Below are positions 1 to 9,532 of a DNA stretch of 64,000 bases, in pieces (the stretch's first letter is position 1; each line of letters opens with the position of its first letter). Source of the DNA: Hemicordylus capensis (Eukaryota; Chordata; Lepidosauria; Squamata; Cordylidae); contig NC_069661.1 in the NCBI RefSeq assembly GCF_027244095.1, positions 6,644,001 through 6,708,000 of the forward strand. The letters run 5' to 3'. The translations under genes and the position numbers were made by a program. The notes beneath the pieces are model-generated. The model ran no database searches, had not been told where the DNA came from, and saw only the letters and a program-made list of their open reading frames with translations.

Positions 1-569
1 TGCAAAGGAGAAACGTGCTTTTAGTGCCCAGCCTGAAGCCCAAGAAAAGGCAATTTGCTGCATGGTCATCACACCTGCTCAGGGCTGATGTTATCCTGAA
101 CAACCTCACTCGCTTCCTCTCAAGCACCTTATCAAACCTGGTCGAAACCTGAGTTGAAACAGCCCGTTCTTCCCTCCTCAGCCTCATCGGACTCCCCTAT
201 GAAACCTCTGACGAGTGTCGGTGCTTTGAAATGTGTAAGGCCTTGCACCAATTCCAGAAACCCACAGGCCTTCCTAGGGAGGACCTATAATCTGAAAAAG
301 ACCAGGGGCCTGTTCTCAGGACCCTAAAGAGGGTCAGAGGAAGGCCCAGCCAGGATAGGAGCTTTGCATGCTCTTGGTCGGTGGTGGTGTTTTTGCAAAG
401 ATCGAGGAGAGGAGAGTGATCGTGCAGGAGATGGTTGCTAAGTAGGACGGCTTTTCATCCACCCTGGATCAAATGTGGGGGAGAGAATATGGGTTGTCCA
501 TGCCTGACCTCCCCAGCTCCTGGCTCCCTCATGATCACTCTCTGCTTCTGCTACAACTTTGATATATGT
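1..569. other. Left-edge unassigned sequence
   Basis: No gene or repeat family is recognised. A pyrimidine-rich tract ending in CAG at about 166-181 would make a fair splice acceptor. Two plus-strand frames stay open for 30 or more codons after it (one to a stop near 290, one to a stop near 325). Neither translation resembles a protein I know. It could be the last exon of a gene lying to the left, or 3' flank. Low confidence in any coding role. Confidence 0.2.
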
Positions 570-821
570 GGGTGTAGCAGGGAAATGCTGGACTAACAAG
601 CAGAAGGCTGCTGGTTTGAATCCCCGCTGGTATGTTTCCCAGACTATGGGGAACACCTATATCAGGCAGCAGCGATATAGGAAGATGCTGAAAGGCATCA
701 TCACAAACTGCACGGGGAGAAGGCAATGGTCAACCCCTCCTGTATTCTACCAAAGACAACCACAGGGCTCTGTGGGCGCCAGGAGTCAAAATCGACTCGA
801 CGGCACACGTTACCTTTTACA
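570..821 (+). mobile_element. tRNA-derived SINE with RTE-like tail, full-length copy
   Basis: The head has tRNA-like box A and box B sequence (box B near 615-626, GGTTTGAATCC). The body contains the phrase GAAGATGCTGAAAGGCATCA and the tail ends in a GTCAAAATCGACTCGACGGC-type motif, the kind of tail SINEs share with Bov-B/RTE LINEs. Related copies lie at 826-948, 3275-3425 and 29851-30081, so the family is seen repeatedly in the window. The source tRNA is not identified. Confidence 0.75.
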
Positions 822-825
822 AAAG

Positions 826-948
826 GGCGCAGAGGGGAAATGCCTTGATGATCAAGCCCGAGGTTGCCGGTTCAAATCCCTGTTGGTATGTTTCTCAGAC
901 TAGGGGAAAGACCGACTCGACGGCACACTTCACCTTTACAATTTTTTT
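826..948 (+). mobile_element. tRNA-derived SINE with RTE-like tail, internally deleted
   Basis: The tRNA-like head (box B GGTTCAAATCC near 869) runs almost directly into the family tail (GACCGACTCGACGGCAC, about 909). The central body of the copy at 570-821 is missing. It follows that copy head to tail within 5 bp, which suggests either a second insertion into the first copy's tail or a local duplication followed by a deletion. Confidence 0.7.
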
Positions 949-1312
949 ACAGTTCATATGGCTTGGATGTTAAGCCGGGCACTTTAACTTGCCATTTCCA
1001 CATTGTTTAGAGCCCAGTTTAAAACTGAAAGCACTCTGACTCATCTCTTAAAGCGGTGGTTTTTGAATGAGGTCTGTGTTGGAGGAACAAGGGAAGTCTT
1101 GCTTTACAGCTTAGGTTTCCTTAGCATTGCACAAGTGCTGTGCACAGACTGCTGGCTGGCTGGGGGAGATTATTTGCACAGACATTGAACGACAGAAAAA
1201 ATGAACCTGGCGGCAGCCCAGAAAACCACACCACACCGGTCAAATAAATGAAGCCAGAAGCAGGGGAAAGATACTGACAGAACGAGGTTGAGCTTCATTA
1301 CAGGCATTGTCC
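949..1312. other. Unassigned spacer
   Basis: Unique-looking sequence between SINEs. Short open frames exist but have no recognisable protein similarity and no splice context that I trust. I see no promoter or RNA gene. Confidence 0.3.
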
Positions 1313-1588
1313 TCTTTCTTAAGCAGGGTCTACCCTGCTTTGCATTTGGATGGGTGACTACACGTGAGTGGGGTAAGATATTCCCCGTGGGGGATGGGGA
1401 AGTAGCTCAGTAGAAGGGCATCTCCTTTTTGCACCTCAAAGATCCCAGGTTCAATCCCTGGCAGCATCTCCAGGTAGGGATGGGAAAGATTCCTTCCTGA
1501 AATCTTGGAGAGCTGCTGCCAGTCAGCATAGATAGTATTGAGCTAGGTGGACCAAAGGTCCCACACTGTATAAGGCAGCTTCCTATTA
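1313..1588 (+). mobile_element. Composite 5S rRNA / tRNA-Ala SINE, copy 1
   Basis: The first part (about 1318-1375) reads like the 3' half of 5S rRNA: AAGCAGGGTC, then a GGATGGGTGACTAC-type block. The second part (about 1396-1470) reads like tRNA-Ala, with box A GTAGCTCAG and box B GGTTCAATCC. A common 3' body follows (GCTGCCAGTCAG ... AAGGCAGCTTCCTAT). At least ten relatives occur in the window. Confidence 0.75.
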
Positions 1589-1590
1589 TG

Positions 1591-1790
1591 GGGAGGGGGG
1601 CGTAGCTCAGAGGAAGAGCATCTGTGTGCCTGCACAGGGTCTCAAGTGCAATCTCTGGCAGTATCTCCAGGTCGGGCTGGGAAAGACTCCTGCCTGAAAC
1701 TTGGGAGAGCTGCTGCCAGTCAGTGTAGACAAGTCGGAGCTAGTCGGACTGATGGTCTGACTCAATAGGCAGCAGCTTCCTGTGTTCCCA
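1591..1790 (+). mobile_element. tRNA-Ala-derived SINE without 5S part, copy 2
   Basis: Same tRNA-Ala-like head (GCGTAGCTCAGAGGAAGAGC) and same 3' body as copy 1, but with no 5S-like segment in front. It begins 3 bp after copy 1 ends, in the same orientation. Confidence 0.75.
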
Positions 1791-1800
1791 CTATGGCTGG

Positions 1801-2001
1801 GAATGGGGCTGTAACTCACTGGTAAAGCATCAGCTTTGCACGCAGAAGGTTCCAGGTTCAGTCCCTGGCAGCATCTTCAGGTAGGGCTGGGAAAGACCAC
1901 TATCTGAATATTGAAGAGCTGCTGCCAGTCAGTGCAGACAAGACTGAGCTAGACGGACTGATGGTCCGACTCGGTAGGCAGCAGCTGCCTATGCTCCTAA
2001 T
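1801..2001 (+). mobile_element. tRNA-Ala-derived SINE without 5S part, copy 3
   Basis: The third head-to-tail copy. The head is GGGCTGTAACTCACTGGTAA and the TTTGCACGC stretch matches the anticodon arm of a tRNA-Ala(TGC). Box B is GGTTCAGTCC. With copies 1 and 2 it makes a three-unit direct array. Confidence 0.75.
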
Positions 2002-2035
2002 TGGATTTTAAAATGCTTTTAATACTTGCATAACA

Positions 2036-2334
2036 CATAGGAAGCTGCCATATACTGAGTCAGACCATTAGTCCATCTAGCTCTGGATTGTCTACACAGA
2101 CTGGCAGTAGCTCCTCCAAGGTTGCAGACTGGAATCTCTCTCAGTCCTGTCTTAGAGATGCTGCCAGGGAGGGAACTTGGGACCTTCTGCTCTTCCCAGA
2201 GCAGCTCAATCCCCTGAGGGGAATATCTTACAGTGTTCACACATGTAGTCTCCCATTCCTATGCAACCAGGGTGGACCCTGCTTAGCTTAAGGGGACAAG
2301 TCATGCTGGCTACCACAAGACCAGCTCTCTTCCA
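2036..2334 (-). mobile_element. Composite 5S rRNA / tRNA-Ala SINE, copy 4
   Basis: Reverse orientation. The family 3' body (TAGGAAGCTGCCATATACTG) comes first on the plus strand, then the tRNA-like part, then the 5S-like part (CTCCCATTCCTATGCAACCA, ACCCTGCTTAGCTTAAG), then the family 5' leader ACCACAAGACCAGCTCTC. It faces the three direct copies at 1313-2001. It lies about 85 bp downstream, on the minus strand, of the candidate signal-peptide exon, so it would sit in that gene's first intron. Confidence 0.8.
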
Positions 2335-2418
2335 TCAGGCTTGCCACGTCTGTCCTATGCGTTTCTGCCTTCACTCGGGAGCAATGGAGAGCAAGAGAGG
2401 GAATACAAGAGGACTCAC

Positions 2419-2500
2419 AGCCACGGCGAGATTGCGTCTGGGCTACGAAGGCAAAGGCCATGAGCAGGACCACCAGGCTGACCACCAGAGAGGTCTTCAT
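2419..2500 (-). CDS. Candidate first coding exon of a small secreted protein (signal peptide)
   Basis: On the minus strand an ATG (2500-2498, preceded by GCAAGG, A at -3) opens 27 codons: a short polar start (MKTS), a strongly hydrophobic core rich in V, L, A and F, then AQTQS, a plausible signal-peptidase site, and RRG. The frame then meets a good splice donor, GTGAGT, at 2418-2413 (plus numbering), leaving the exon in phase 1. A signal peptide on a short phase-1 first exon is the layout of CC chemokines, beta-defensins and several other small secreted proteins, so the family cannot be chosen. Following exons would lie at lower coordinates or left of the window; I could not recognise any. 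It may be a real gene start, a decayed copy, or chance. Confidence 0.35.
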
Positions 2501-2876
2501 CCTTGCAGCCTCTGGCGGAGATGAGGAAGCAGAGGTGATTCCGTGAAGGACGTGATTCCGACCCAATTCCGGAGTGCCACGGAGACTTGCTGTCCTCTTC
2601 TTCCTGCTCCTCCTCTTCACCCAGCGGCAGCTGTGAAGTTGGGGCGTCTTCCTTTCTGGCCTGCTTCCTGTGATGGTTTGGGAATGGAGGAGGGAGGGAG
2701 GAGGAGCACACCGGCCAGCTGGCTGCAAAGTGGTCCTCCACACGTCAGCTTCCTTTCTCTTGATAACAGCAGCAGGTGCAAAGGAAAGCAGAGATTTCTG
2801 GGAAGGCAATGAAAACAACACTTCCTTTCTGAGGATGGAGGCCTCAAACAGCCCATAGTCAGAAGAAGCCCTTAGG

Positions 2877-2912
2877 GGTTTGGTTTGGTTTGGTTTGGTT
2901 TGGTTTGGTTTG
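2877..2912. repeat. (GGTTT)n microsatellite
   Basis: About seven perfect GGTTT units in tandem. Confidence 0.95.
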
Positions 2913-2968
2913 TGGAGTGCAAGAGAAGAGGAAGGGCAAGAATTAATTCAGAGTTGATTTCTGGATGG

Positions 2969-3265
2969 AGGGACATTGGACGCTGCCTTCTACCAAGTCA
3001 GGCCCTTGGTCCATCTCGCTCAGGGTTGTCTACACAGACTGGCAGTGGCTTCTCCAAGGTTCCGGGCAGGAGTCTTTCTCAGCCCTATTGTGGAGATGCT
3101 GCCAGGGCTGAACCTTCTGACCTTCTGTAGGCAAAGCAGAGACTCCAACACTAAGCCTCAGCCCCATCCCTTCAGGGGCATCTAGCACCCACCTGCAGTC
3201 TCCCATCCCAATGCAAGGCAAGGCGGACCCTGCCTAGCAAAGGGAACAATGCATGATCATTACCG
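2969..3265 (-). mobile_element. Composite 5S rRNA / tRNA-Ala SINE, diverged copy
   Basis: Reverse-oriented family member: 3' body (ACGCTGCCTTCTACCAAGTC), tRNA-like centre, 5S-like block (CTCCCATCCCAATGCAAGGC, GACCCTGCCTAGCAAAGGG). More diverged than copy 4, so probably older. Confidence 0.7.
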
Positions 3266-3274
3266 TCACCTTCA

Positions 3275-3425
3275 GTGGCGCAGGGGGGAAATGTTTGACT
3301 AGCAAGCGGAAGGTTGCTGGTTCAGCTCCCACTGGTGGTACTATATTGGGCAGTAGTGGTCTAGGAAGATGCTGAAAGGCATCATCTCATACAATTGGGG
3401 TCAAATTGCAGCCCCTTTTGCACAG
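3275..3425 (+). mobile_element. tRNA-derived SINE with RTE-like tail, 3'-truncated
   Basis: The head (GTGGCGCAGGGGGGAAATG) and body (GGAAGATGCTGAAAGGCATC) match the copy at 570-821. The tail is lost or too diverged to see. Confidence 0.65.
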
Positions 3426-3481
3426 AGGAAAGGATCAGGGTAACAAGGAGCAAATGGTGGTCCTCTATCCATGGAGTCATC

Positions 3482-3543
3482 TGCCAATCGACCCTGCTTA
3501 GCTAAGGAGACCAGTCCCTCTTGCTACCACCAGACCAGCTCTC
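3482..3543 (-). mobile_element. 5S-like SINE fragment
   Basis: Only the 5S-like and leader end of the composite SINE is visible (ACCCTGCTTAGCTAAGGAG then ACCACCAGACCAGCTCTC). Confidence 0.6.
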
Positions 3544-3649
3544 ATCACTTGCCATGCGGTCACCTGCTTTTCACCTCCAAGAGGCAACAGCTATCAAAGC
3601 TAACGCCACTGCAGGCTGTGTTAATAGAGGCATCCTGTCCAGAACGCAA

Positions 3650-3792
3650 GACGGAATTCTTCCCCTCTATTCTGTGCTGCTCAGACCCCTCTTGGAAGAC
3701 CACATCCAGTTCTGGGCCCCACATTTCAAGGACACTGATGAACTGGAACAGGTTCAGAGGGAGGCAGCCAAGGTGGTGGCGGGTCTGAAAAA
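3650..3792 (+). mobile_element. CR1-like LINE fragment (reverse transcriptase C-terminal region)
   Basis: The plus-strand translation contains ILPLYSVLLRPLLEDHIQFW followed by a LEQVQREAAKVVAGL-type stretch. This is the conserved block (YSxLVRPHLEYxxQFW ... LExVQRRA) found after the catalytic core in CR1/jockey-group LINEs. Heavily truncated at both ends. Confidence 0.7.
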
Positions 3793-3841
3793 AACAAATC
3801 CTAAGCGGGGTGGTTGGAGGAGTTTGGTATATTTAGCCTGG

Positions 3842-4149
3842 GCGCTTTCCAGATTAAATGCTACCACAGGGTCACTACGGATCTGCAAAGCATCCTTCTG
3901 TACTACCTTTGTTGTGACAGTCCCTGCGCGGACAGCAAGGTGCCATTCACATTTCCGATGCCTTCTTTTGGGTTTTATCTTTGTGTTTTTCTCATTCTAG
4001 GAGGTCTGTGCGAGGTAGAAAAGACTACTCCCCCTCCTGGTGGCTTTGTGCAACCAACGGCTGGATATTTTATTTATGTTTTCAAGACAATTCTGCCAAA
4101 CCGAAGCACTGTACTGCTGTTGTAGCGTCACGTGTAATCTGGAAAGCGC
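3842..4149 (+). mobile_element. Unassigned DNA-transposon-like element with 15-bp TIRs, copy A
   Basis: The ends are exact inverted repeats: GCGCTTTCCAGATTA at 3842-3856 and its reverse complement at 4135-4149. Internal sequence is clearly related to the second element at 4189-4521, in inverted orientation (shared motifs CTTTCGGG/CTTTTGGG, AGAAAAGACT, CTCCCCCT). No convincing target-site duplication is visible. The superfamily is not identified. Non-autonomous; no transposase is encoded. Confidence 0.6.
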
Positions 4150-4188
4150 ATTGGAGAAGAGAAGACCAAGGGGAAGAGGAGAGCCGTG

Positions 4189-4521
4189 GTGCTTTCCAGA
4201 TTACAACTACAACCGCAGTAAAATGCTTTGGCTTGGTGGGGTCGAATCGACCACATAATTAAAGGATGTTGCACAGATCCACCAGCAGGGGGAGCAGTCT
4301 TTTCTAGTTTGCCCGAAATGCCCTAAACCGGAAAAATACAGCAATTTCTTTGACAATGTTGTCAGACAGTAACAGAGCAATAAATCCCGAAAGAAGGCAT
4401 TGGAAATGTGAACAGCACCTTGCAGACAGCGCAGGGACTGCGATGTCAATACACAGGCAATACGGAAGCACACTTTGAAGGTCGGCAGCGACACTGTGGT
4501 CAGGGTTAATCTGGAAAGCAC
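4189..4521 (-). mobile_element. Unassigned DNA-transposon-like element with 15-bp TIRs, copy B
   Basis: The ends are GTGCTTTCCAGATTA at 4189-4203 and its exact reverse complement at 4507-4521. Relative to copy A the internal sequence is inverted. The copies are separated by 39 bp of unrelated sequence, so the four ends form a nested set of inverted repeats. Its minus strand keeps a frame open together with a hydrophobic stretch from the flank, but this looks accidental. Confidence 0.6.
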
Positions 4522-4977
4522 CCATCAGAATAGACATTAGAATCAGGCAGAGCAGCAGCATCGTCTAAGCACCGGTGTCCCCACTGGACATTTTCGGAAT
4601 GGCGAGCCCTAATTTCATCATCCTTCTGAGAAAAGGAAAGAGAGAAAGAGAGACCCAGACAAACCTGGCTTGTCCTTCCCAGGCGTCCCAGGAGGAGATC
4701 TGCTTGTGCAGAGGCTGCTTGAAGTGGAGATGTGGGGCAGTAACTTGTGGGTGCGTGGTGGCTGCTGCCCTCCAATTGCCAGCCCCCAAATCCCCCAGAT
4801 GAAGCAAGTGGAAAAATCTTGAATCTGCCAAGGAGCAAGTGAGGAGGAGGGCAAAGGGGAATTGCTTTTCTCCAGGGAGGAGGACCCATCTCGGTCTGGG
4901 CCTCCCTCGGTCCAAGGAAGCAGCTCCTTGGCAGGACAGATACTGCCTGGTAAATGTCAACTCCAGAGTCTGGGTGA

Positions 4978-5240
4978 GGCCAGGATGTGGGTTCCCTGTC
5001 CTGTCCCCCAAAGCTCTCTCTCTGCTTGGTGGTTCCGCTGCTAGGGAGGAAGGGTGCGAGGGAGGGAGGTATAGTCTAGGAGGTCTGGAAGGCTGTCTTA
5101 GTGGACACTGAGACAGAATATAGGTTCTCTGCCCTGCCCCCTAAAGCTCTCTCTGTGCTTGGTGGTTCCCCTGATAGGGAGGGAGGGCAAGAGGTATAGT
5201 GGAGGAGGTCTGGAAGGATGTCTTAGTGGACACTGCCCAA
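4978..5240. repeat. Two-copy tandem duplication, period about 133 bp
   Basis: Two adjacent units share AAAGCTCTCTCT (5010 and 5143), CTTGGTGGTTCC, AGGAGGTCTGGAAGG and GTCTTAGTGGACACTG in the same order. They differ by several substitutions and short indels, so the duplication is not recent. No coding role seen. Confidence 0.8.
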
Positions 5241-6470
5241 AGAAATACCATGGGTGGGAGGGATGACACCCATTGATAGACTGCTCCTGCAAAGAGGTTT
5301 TGAGGATTTGGCCAGAAGCACAGATTATCCTCCTGCACACATACCCCACCGAAAGACCTCCAATCCCCATCCCCCCAAGCTTTGGGGAGAGAAGCACCTG
5401 GGAAACATCCCAAGGAGGCATATGTGCACAACAGGCATTTCCCAAGGCAGAAGATCAGATCCAGACGACTGTCTGAGAAACACGAATGGGCAAAGAGCAA
5501 TATTTCTGTTGTTCCAGAGGAAGGAAAAAAGGGCAATTCCGAGGAGAGGAATGGAAGATGTCCCGAGGGAATGATTGGACGAGGACGTCTCCAGCCGCCA
5601 TGCAAACTGAGGGACACCCTTCCGTCTTCACCGTAAACTGTCCCTAGCAGGGCGACTGGGGAGCAGAGATGTGGAGAGCAAGGGGTGTAAGACGTAGTAG
5701 GGGTCATTTTGCAGGCCAGGTGCTTGACATGAGTCCAGACCTTGGTTCAGGCCCATCGGAAAGGGAACCTATGGTCAAGTCTGATCATGTCTCTAGCCTG
5801 GCTGATAGTCAGCAGGTGCTTTCCAGTTCCTCCTACACCCTGCCCAAATTAGATGTAGCCTTTTCCAGCTGAATGCACACTCCTCATCCTAACCAGAGTG
5901 TGTGTTCTTTCCAGCCTAAATCCTTTCATAGCCCCCACCTTTCTTTTGTTCAGTCTCGAAGAGTCAACCTGCTCTGTACCACCCAACTTCCCCAATTTTG
6001 TGAGCATTCTTCCTCATTTTCACTGAAAAACAGGGTCCAGAGACGGGATGTGCTCACCACCACACTGGGAGTGGGGGAACAAACATGTGGGCAAGACAGA
6101 CAACCCCCCGCCCCCTCATCAATGCATAAATGATGTGTCTGTGTTTTACTGGAAGTTGCTGCTTGAATAAAGATCCCTGCAATCTGTACGTTTCCCAACA
6201 ACCAACAACAAAGAAGCTGCAGGGTTTCCAAGAGCGGTGCTGCATATCTCTTTCCCACAATCCTCTAGCCAGGTGTATGTTTTCAGAGTATCAGGTCTAG
6301 GCAAGAGACGGCTAAGCAGAATGAGATACAATATCACCAGCAGCACCGCTATGGAAACCTCTTCCACAGCACTCTCAAGAGATTATAAGTTAGGTGCTAA
6401 CTATGCATCATATGCAAATGCATCTATTCAAGCCCTAACACAAATTTTTAATGGGGGGGGGAGGTGGCTT
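5241..6470. other. Unassigned intergenic sequence
   Basis: Open frames up to 188 codons occur on the minus strand (5141-5707) but lack recognisable domains and look like chance frames in GC-rich DNA. No RNA gene or clear repeat identified. Confidence 0.35.
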
Positions 6471-6475
6471 CCCAG

Positions 6476-6596
6476 CAGGGTTCCCTCTAAAAGGGTTTCC
6501 CACATGACTACAACTCCCATAATCCCCAGCTACAATGGCAGGGATCCCCCAGCTGGGGATTATGGGAGTTGTCATCAACAACATCTGGGAAACCTG
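6476..6596. mobile_element. Palindromic hAT-type MITE (CAGTGTTCCCTCTAA family)
   Basis: A 121-bp element whose halves are inverted copies of each other (ACTACAACTCCCATAATCCC at 6507-6526 against GGGGATTATGGGAGTTGT at about 6555-6572). Flanks are CTTCCCAG (6468-6475) and CTTCCAAG (6597-6604), an 8-bp target-site duplication with one difference; 8 bp is characteristic of the hAT superfamily. Confidence 0.8.
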
Positions 6597-6604
6597 CTTC
6601 CAAG

Positions 6605-7678
6605 GGTGCAGTTGAGAAGGAAAAAGTGACAGGGTGAATGTGTGCTTAACCCTTTCTCCTACTGCTGTTTCCCCAATCCCAATTTTCCTCGGCATGCTTG
6701 CAAGACAACAGAGGGTACTTCCAGATTATGGGTTTTTTCCGTCATGCACACTGATTGTTATGGGGGATTTTACAGGCATCTATATGACATTGTCCACACC
6801 CCACATGTCATTTGCGCTATCTCTGAATGTTTATATAATGCTCTTCAGCCAAAGTTCTGACTTGAAAACATTAATGGAAGAACTGATGCAATGGGCAAAG
6901 ATGTAGATGGACCACAAGACAACTTGGCTGGATCTAATGAGTGGTTTGCTGCATGGGTGGTGACGTACTGGAAGTTGGCTTCCAAGGATACCTCCTCCAC
7001 TTCTACACCTGAGCACACCTTGATTACTTTAGTTCCTTTAGTTCCACTGTTCTTTGCAGTTCTATTTTTTCCAACAGAGGCAGGTTTTATCGCTGTTATG
7101 ATTACACCCCCATACATTTTTTTTATTTTTAAAGCCCAAGGTTTAGCTTTTGTAATCGGCCTGCTGACTAGAGCAGTGTGATTCTTCAGTCTCTGAATCA
7201 GCCCACTTCATTTTGGCAATTTGGACAGGGCATTGTCTGAAAACTCAAAATGAGGCTGGCAAAACCTCAAACTTTGAAATACCCCTACAGTAAAATCCCT
7301 TGACCTATCTGTCTACCATTTGGCAGGCCTAATTCCATCAGAAGGGGCTCTCATCCCTGCAATTTTCACCCAGTTCTGACAAGAATGGCAAAAGTTGTAG
7401 GCATTTTAGTGATTTATCATTTTACTCTAGATAATCATTTTAGTGCTATTGTATATCACTTATTCTCTCCCTCCTCCATCACAAGAGCATCAGATTAAAC
7501 ATAGAACATTTTAAAATACTGAAATAGTAGTATCAACAGTGCAATCTATGTATGTTTACTTAGAAGTAAGTCTCACTATGTTCAGTGGGACTTACAGCAA
7601 AGGAAGTGTGCATAGGGTGGCAGCCCAGTCATGAAAGGGGAAGATTCCAGGAGGAGGAAACTATTTCAATAAGTGAGT
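6605..7678. other. Unassigned intergenic sequence
   Basis: AT-rich, no recognisable gene. A plus-strand frame at 6891-7181 (96 codons) and its partner at 6634-6906 show no domain I can name. Confidence 0.3.
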
Positions 7679-7965
7679 GGGGTCATTCACACAATCAAAA
7701 ACTGTGTTCTACCTGGGTTTGTGAGTTGTGTGTGCTTCCAAATTTGGTTGTGTGGAAGCAAAGTTAGAGGAAAACCTGGGTCGAAATGATAGTGTGGAAG
7801 CAAGGTAGGAGGAAAACCTGGGTAGTTTCTCCCCCTACCTTGCGTCCACATAATCACTTCTACCCAGGTTTTCCTCTTACTTTGCTCCCACACAACTGAA
7901 AACTGGAGGCACACATAGCTCCCAAACCTGGGTAGAACACTGCTTTTGATTGTGTGAATGACCTC
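7679..7965. mobile_element. Foldback MITE with GGTCATTCACACAA ends, copy 1
   Basis: Ends are GGTCATTCACACAATCAAAA (7681) and its near-perfect inverse ending at about 7963. The phrase AGGAAAACCTGGGT recurs and is mirrored by ACCCAGGTTTTCCTC, so the whole 287 bp folds into one long hairpin. The same ends and internal phrases occur in the longer element at 15111-15487. No clear target-site duplication. Superfamily unassigned. Confidence 0.65.
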
Positions 7966-9480
7966 ATTAATTAACAAGCAGCAGCAATCTCCAGAGTAGC
8001 AAGAGATTTTTTAAAAAACATATCTTTTTCTTTCGTTGGTTTCTTCTTTGAAAACCAACACGCTTGTGCTTAAATAATACCCTGCCCCATTTTAAGCAAC
8101 AGGGGAGTCAGAGAAGGCCCAGAAGATGGGGAGATACTGTGGAAATCTGTGCATCAACAGTGCACAACAACAGAATGGGCAGATTCAGCTGACAGCGAAA
8201 AGAGAGAGGGGGAGAGAGGGGAGAGAGGGAGGGAGAGCAAGCACACATTCCCGCTGCTCACCAGTACTTCAGCTCATTTCCATTTTATTTGAAACCAGAA
8301 ATGTCGGGTAGAGAATGTCGGGACCCCTTGGCTACCTGAGGTGGTCAAACCAACTTCAGATTTGGTTTACGAATGTGGGGTGGATGTAGGGATCCTGATG
8401 TTCTCCACCTAACACTTCTGGCTTCACATGAAATGGAAATGGACAGAAGTACAGCAAGCGGTGAAAGAATGTGCTTGTTGGACGCTGCCACTTCTTTCTT
8501 ACTTCATTTTTGTGAATTGTCTGAATCCACCCAGTATTAATTTTAAAAAGTCAGACTTGGGCCAACATCCTTCTTCTGAGTGTGCCAACAATATATATTG
8601 TGGGGATGTGGAGACAGTGGAAAGGATGGGAGGCAGGTATGGACAACCAACTTGCAAAATTTTGTTCCAGAATGGTGATCTGAGCATAAAATGACACCCC
8701 CAAGAAATTCAGCTTCTCTTCTGCATCGAGGTCCATGCAGAAAACCATAGGGAAAGCCCTCTGTCTGGAAGAACTTGGAGTCATGGAAAGGATCAACCCT
8801 AGATATCCTTCAAGCAGCCTTTTAGGGAGAAACTAGACTTGACATGGGCACCCCATAACTAGAAGTCCTAACATCTCCACTCCCCCCTCCCCCCCCCTCT
8901 CTCTCTATATATATATGGCATGGGGGCCATGACATGGAGGGAGGTGATTAATCCTTTCTTCTCAAGCTTGTTTACTTGTGATTAGCAGGTTTCTGATGAG
9001 GAAAGCATCCCAGGCAGGATCAAAATGTAAAAAACAAATCAATTTGTTTATTATATTAACTCCTTTTTTTTTTTTTTTTGCAGTCTTCTCATTCTTCCTC
9101 TAGCTTTCTCCTAGCTTTCCCCAAATCTTCTTTCTCCCTGAGCCCTTTGGGAACTCTGTTCCTGAGGACCACAATATGAAAGGCACAAACCTCTAAATAC
9201 AGACTGGGGAATGAACTGCAATGAATACAAAAAACAATTCATTAAATAAAAAACCCAGCTTGTCTATCCCACTAAATTTACAGGAAAAGGTATTAGAGAA
9301 AGGTCGCATCCAGTACCTGGTACAAACAAGAGTTCCTCTGTTCCATGTAGGGTCCCCCCCCCCTGCTTTTCTCACAGTCTTAGTACATTTTATATCAGCC
9401 ATTGGCTAATCTGCTTTACACCTGACCCTTTTCAGCAAACTAAGATAACAACGCTTAGACAAATAACTGAGTAATCATGC
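7966..9480. other. Unassigned sequence upstream of the receptor gene
   Basis: Contains a purine-rich GA tract (8199-8238), a C-run/(CT)n/(TA)n tract (8879-8917) and a T17 or longer run near 9063-9080. No exon, RNA gene or recognisable repeat family found. Confidence 0.3.
8879..8917. repeat. Poly-C / (CT)n / (TA)n compound microsatellite
   Basis: Runs of C, then CTCTCTCTCT, then TATATATATAT in succession. Confidence 0.85.
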
Positions 9481-9524
9481 CCCTGAGTAACTCAAAGGGG
9501 GTGTGTGTGAGAGGAGAGTGAGCA

Positions 9525-9532
9525 TATAAAAG
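9525..9532 (+). promoter_or_regulatory. TATA box of the receptor gene
   Basis: TATAAAAG, an excellent TATA consensus, lies 165 bp upstream of the receptor start codon. That would place transcription start near 9555-9560 and give an unspliced 5' leader of about 140 nt. I infer the assignment from position; no other gene is close. Confidence 0.55.

Noticed and set aside
1591-1998. tRNA-like sequences as functional tRNA genes
   Set aside because: The tRNA-Ala-like segments have mismatched stems and run into the SINE 3' body without terminators; they are SINE heads.
2288-2821. A 177-codon minus-strand frame containing the signal-peptide exon
   Set aside because: As one continuous protein it would put a signal peptide in the middle and run into a SINE. 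Only the 2419-2500 exon with its donor is credible.
4304-4561. Minus-strand frame starting MLLLCLILMSILMG, like a signal peptide
   Set aside because: The frame enters the TIR element at 4521 right after the hydrophobic stretch, and the rest is transposon sequence shared with 3842-4149. Probably coincidence.
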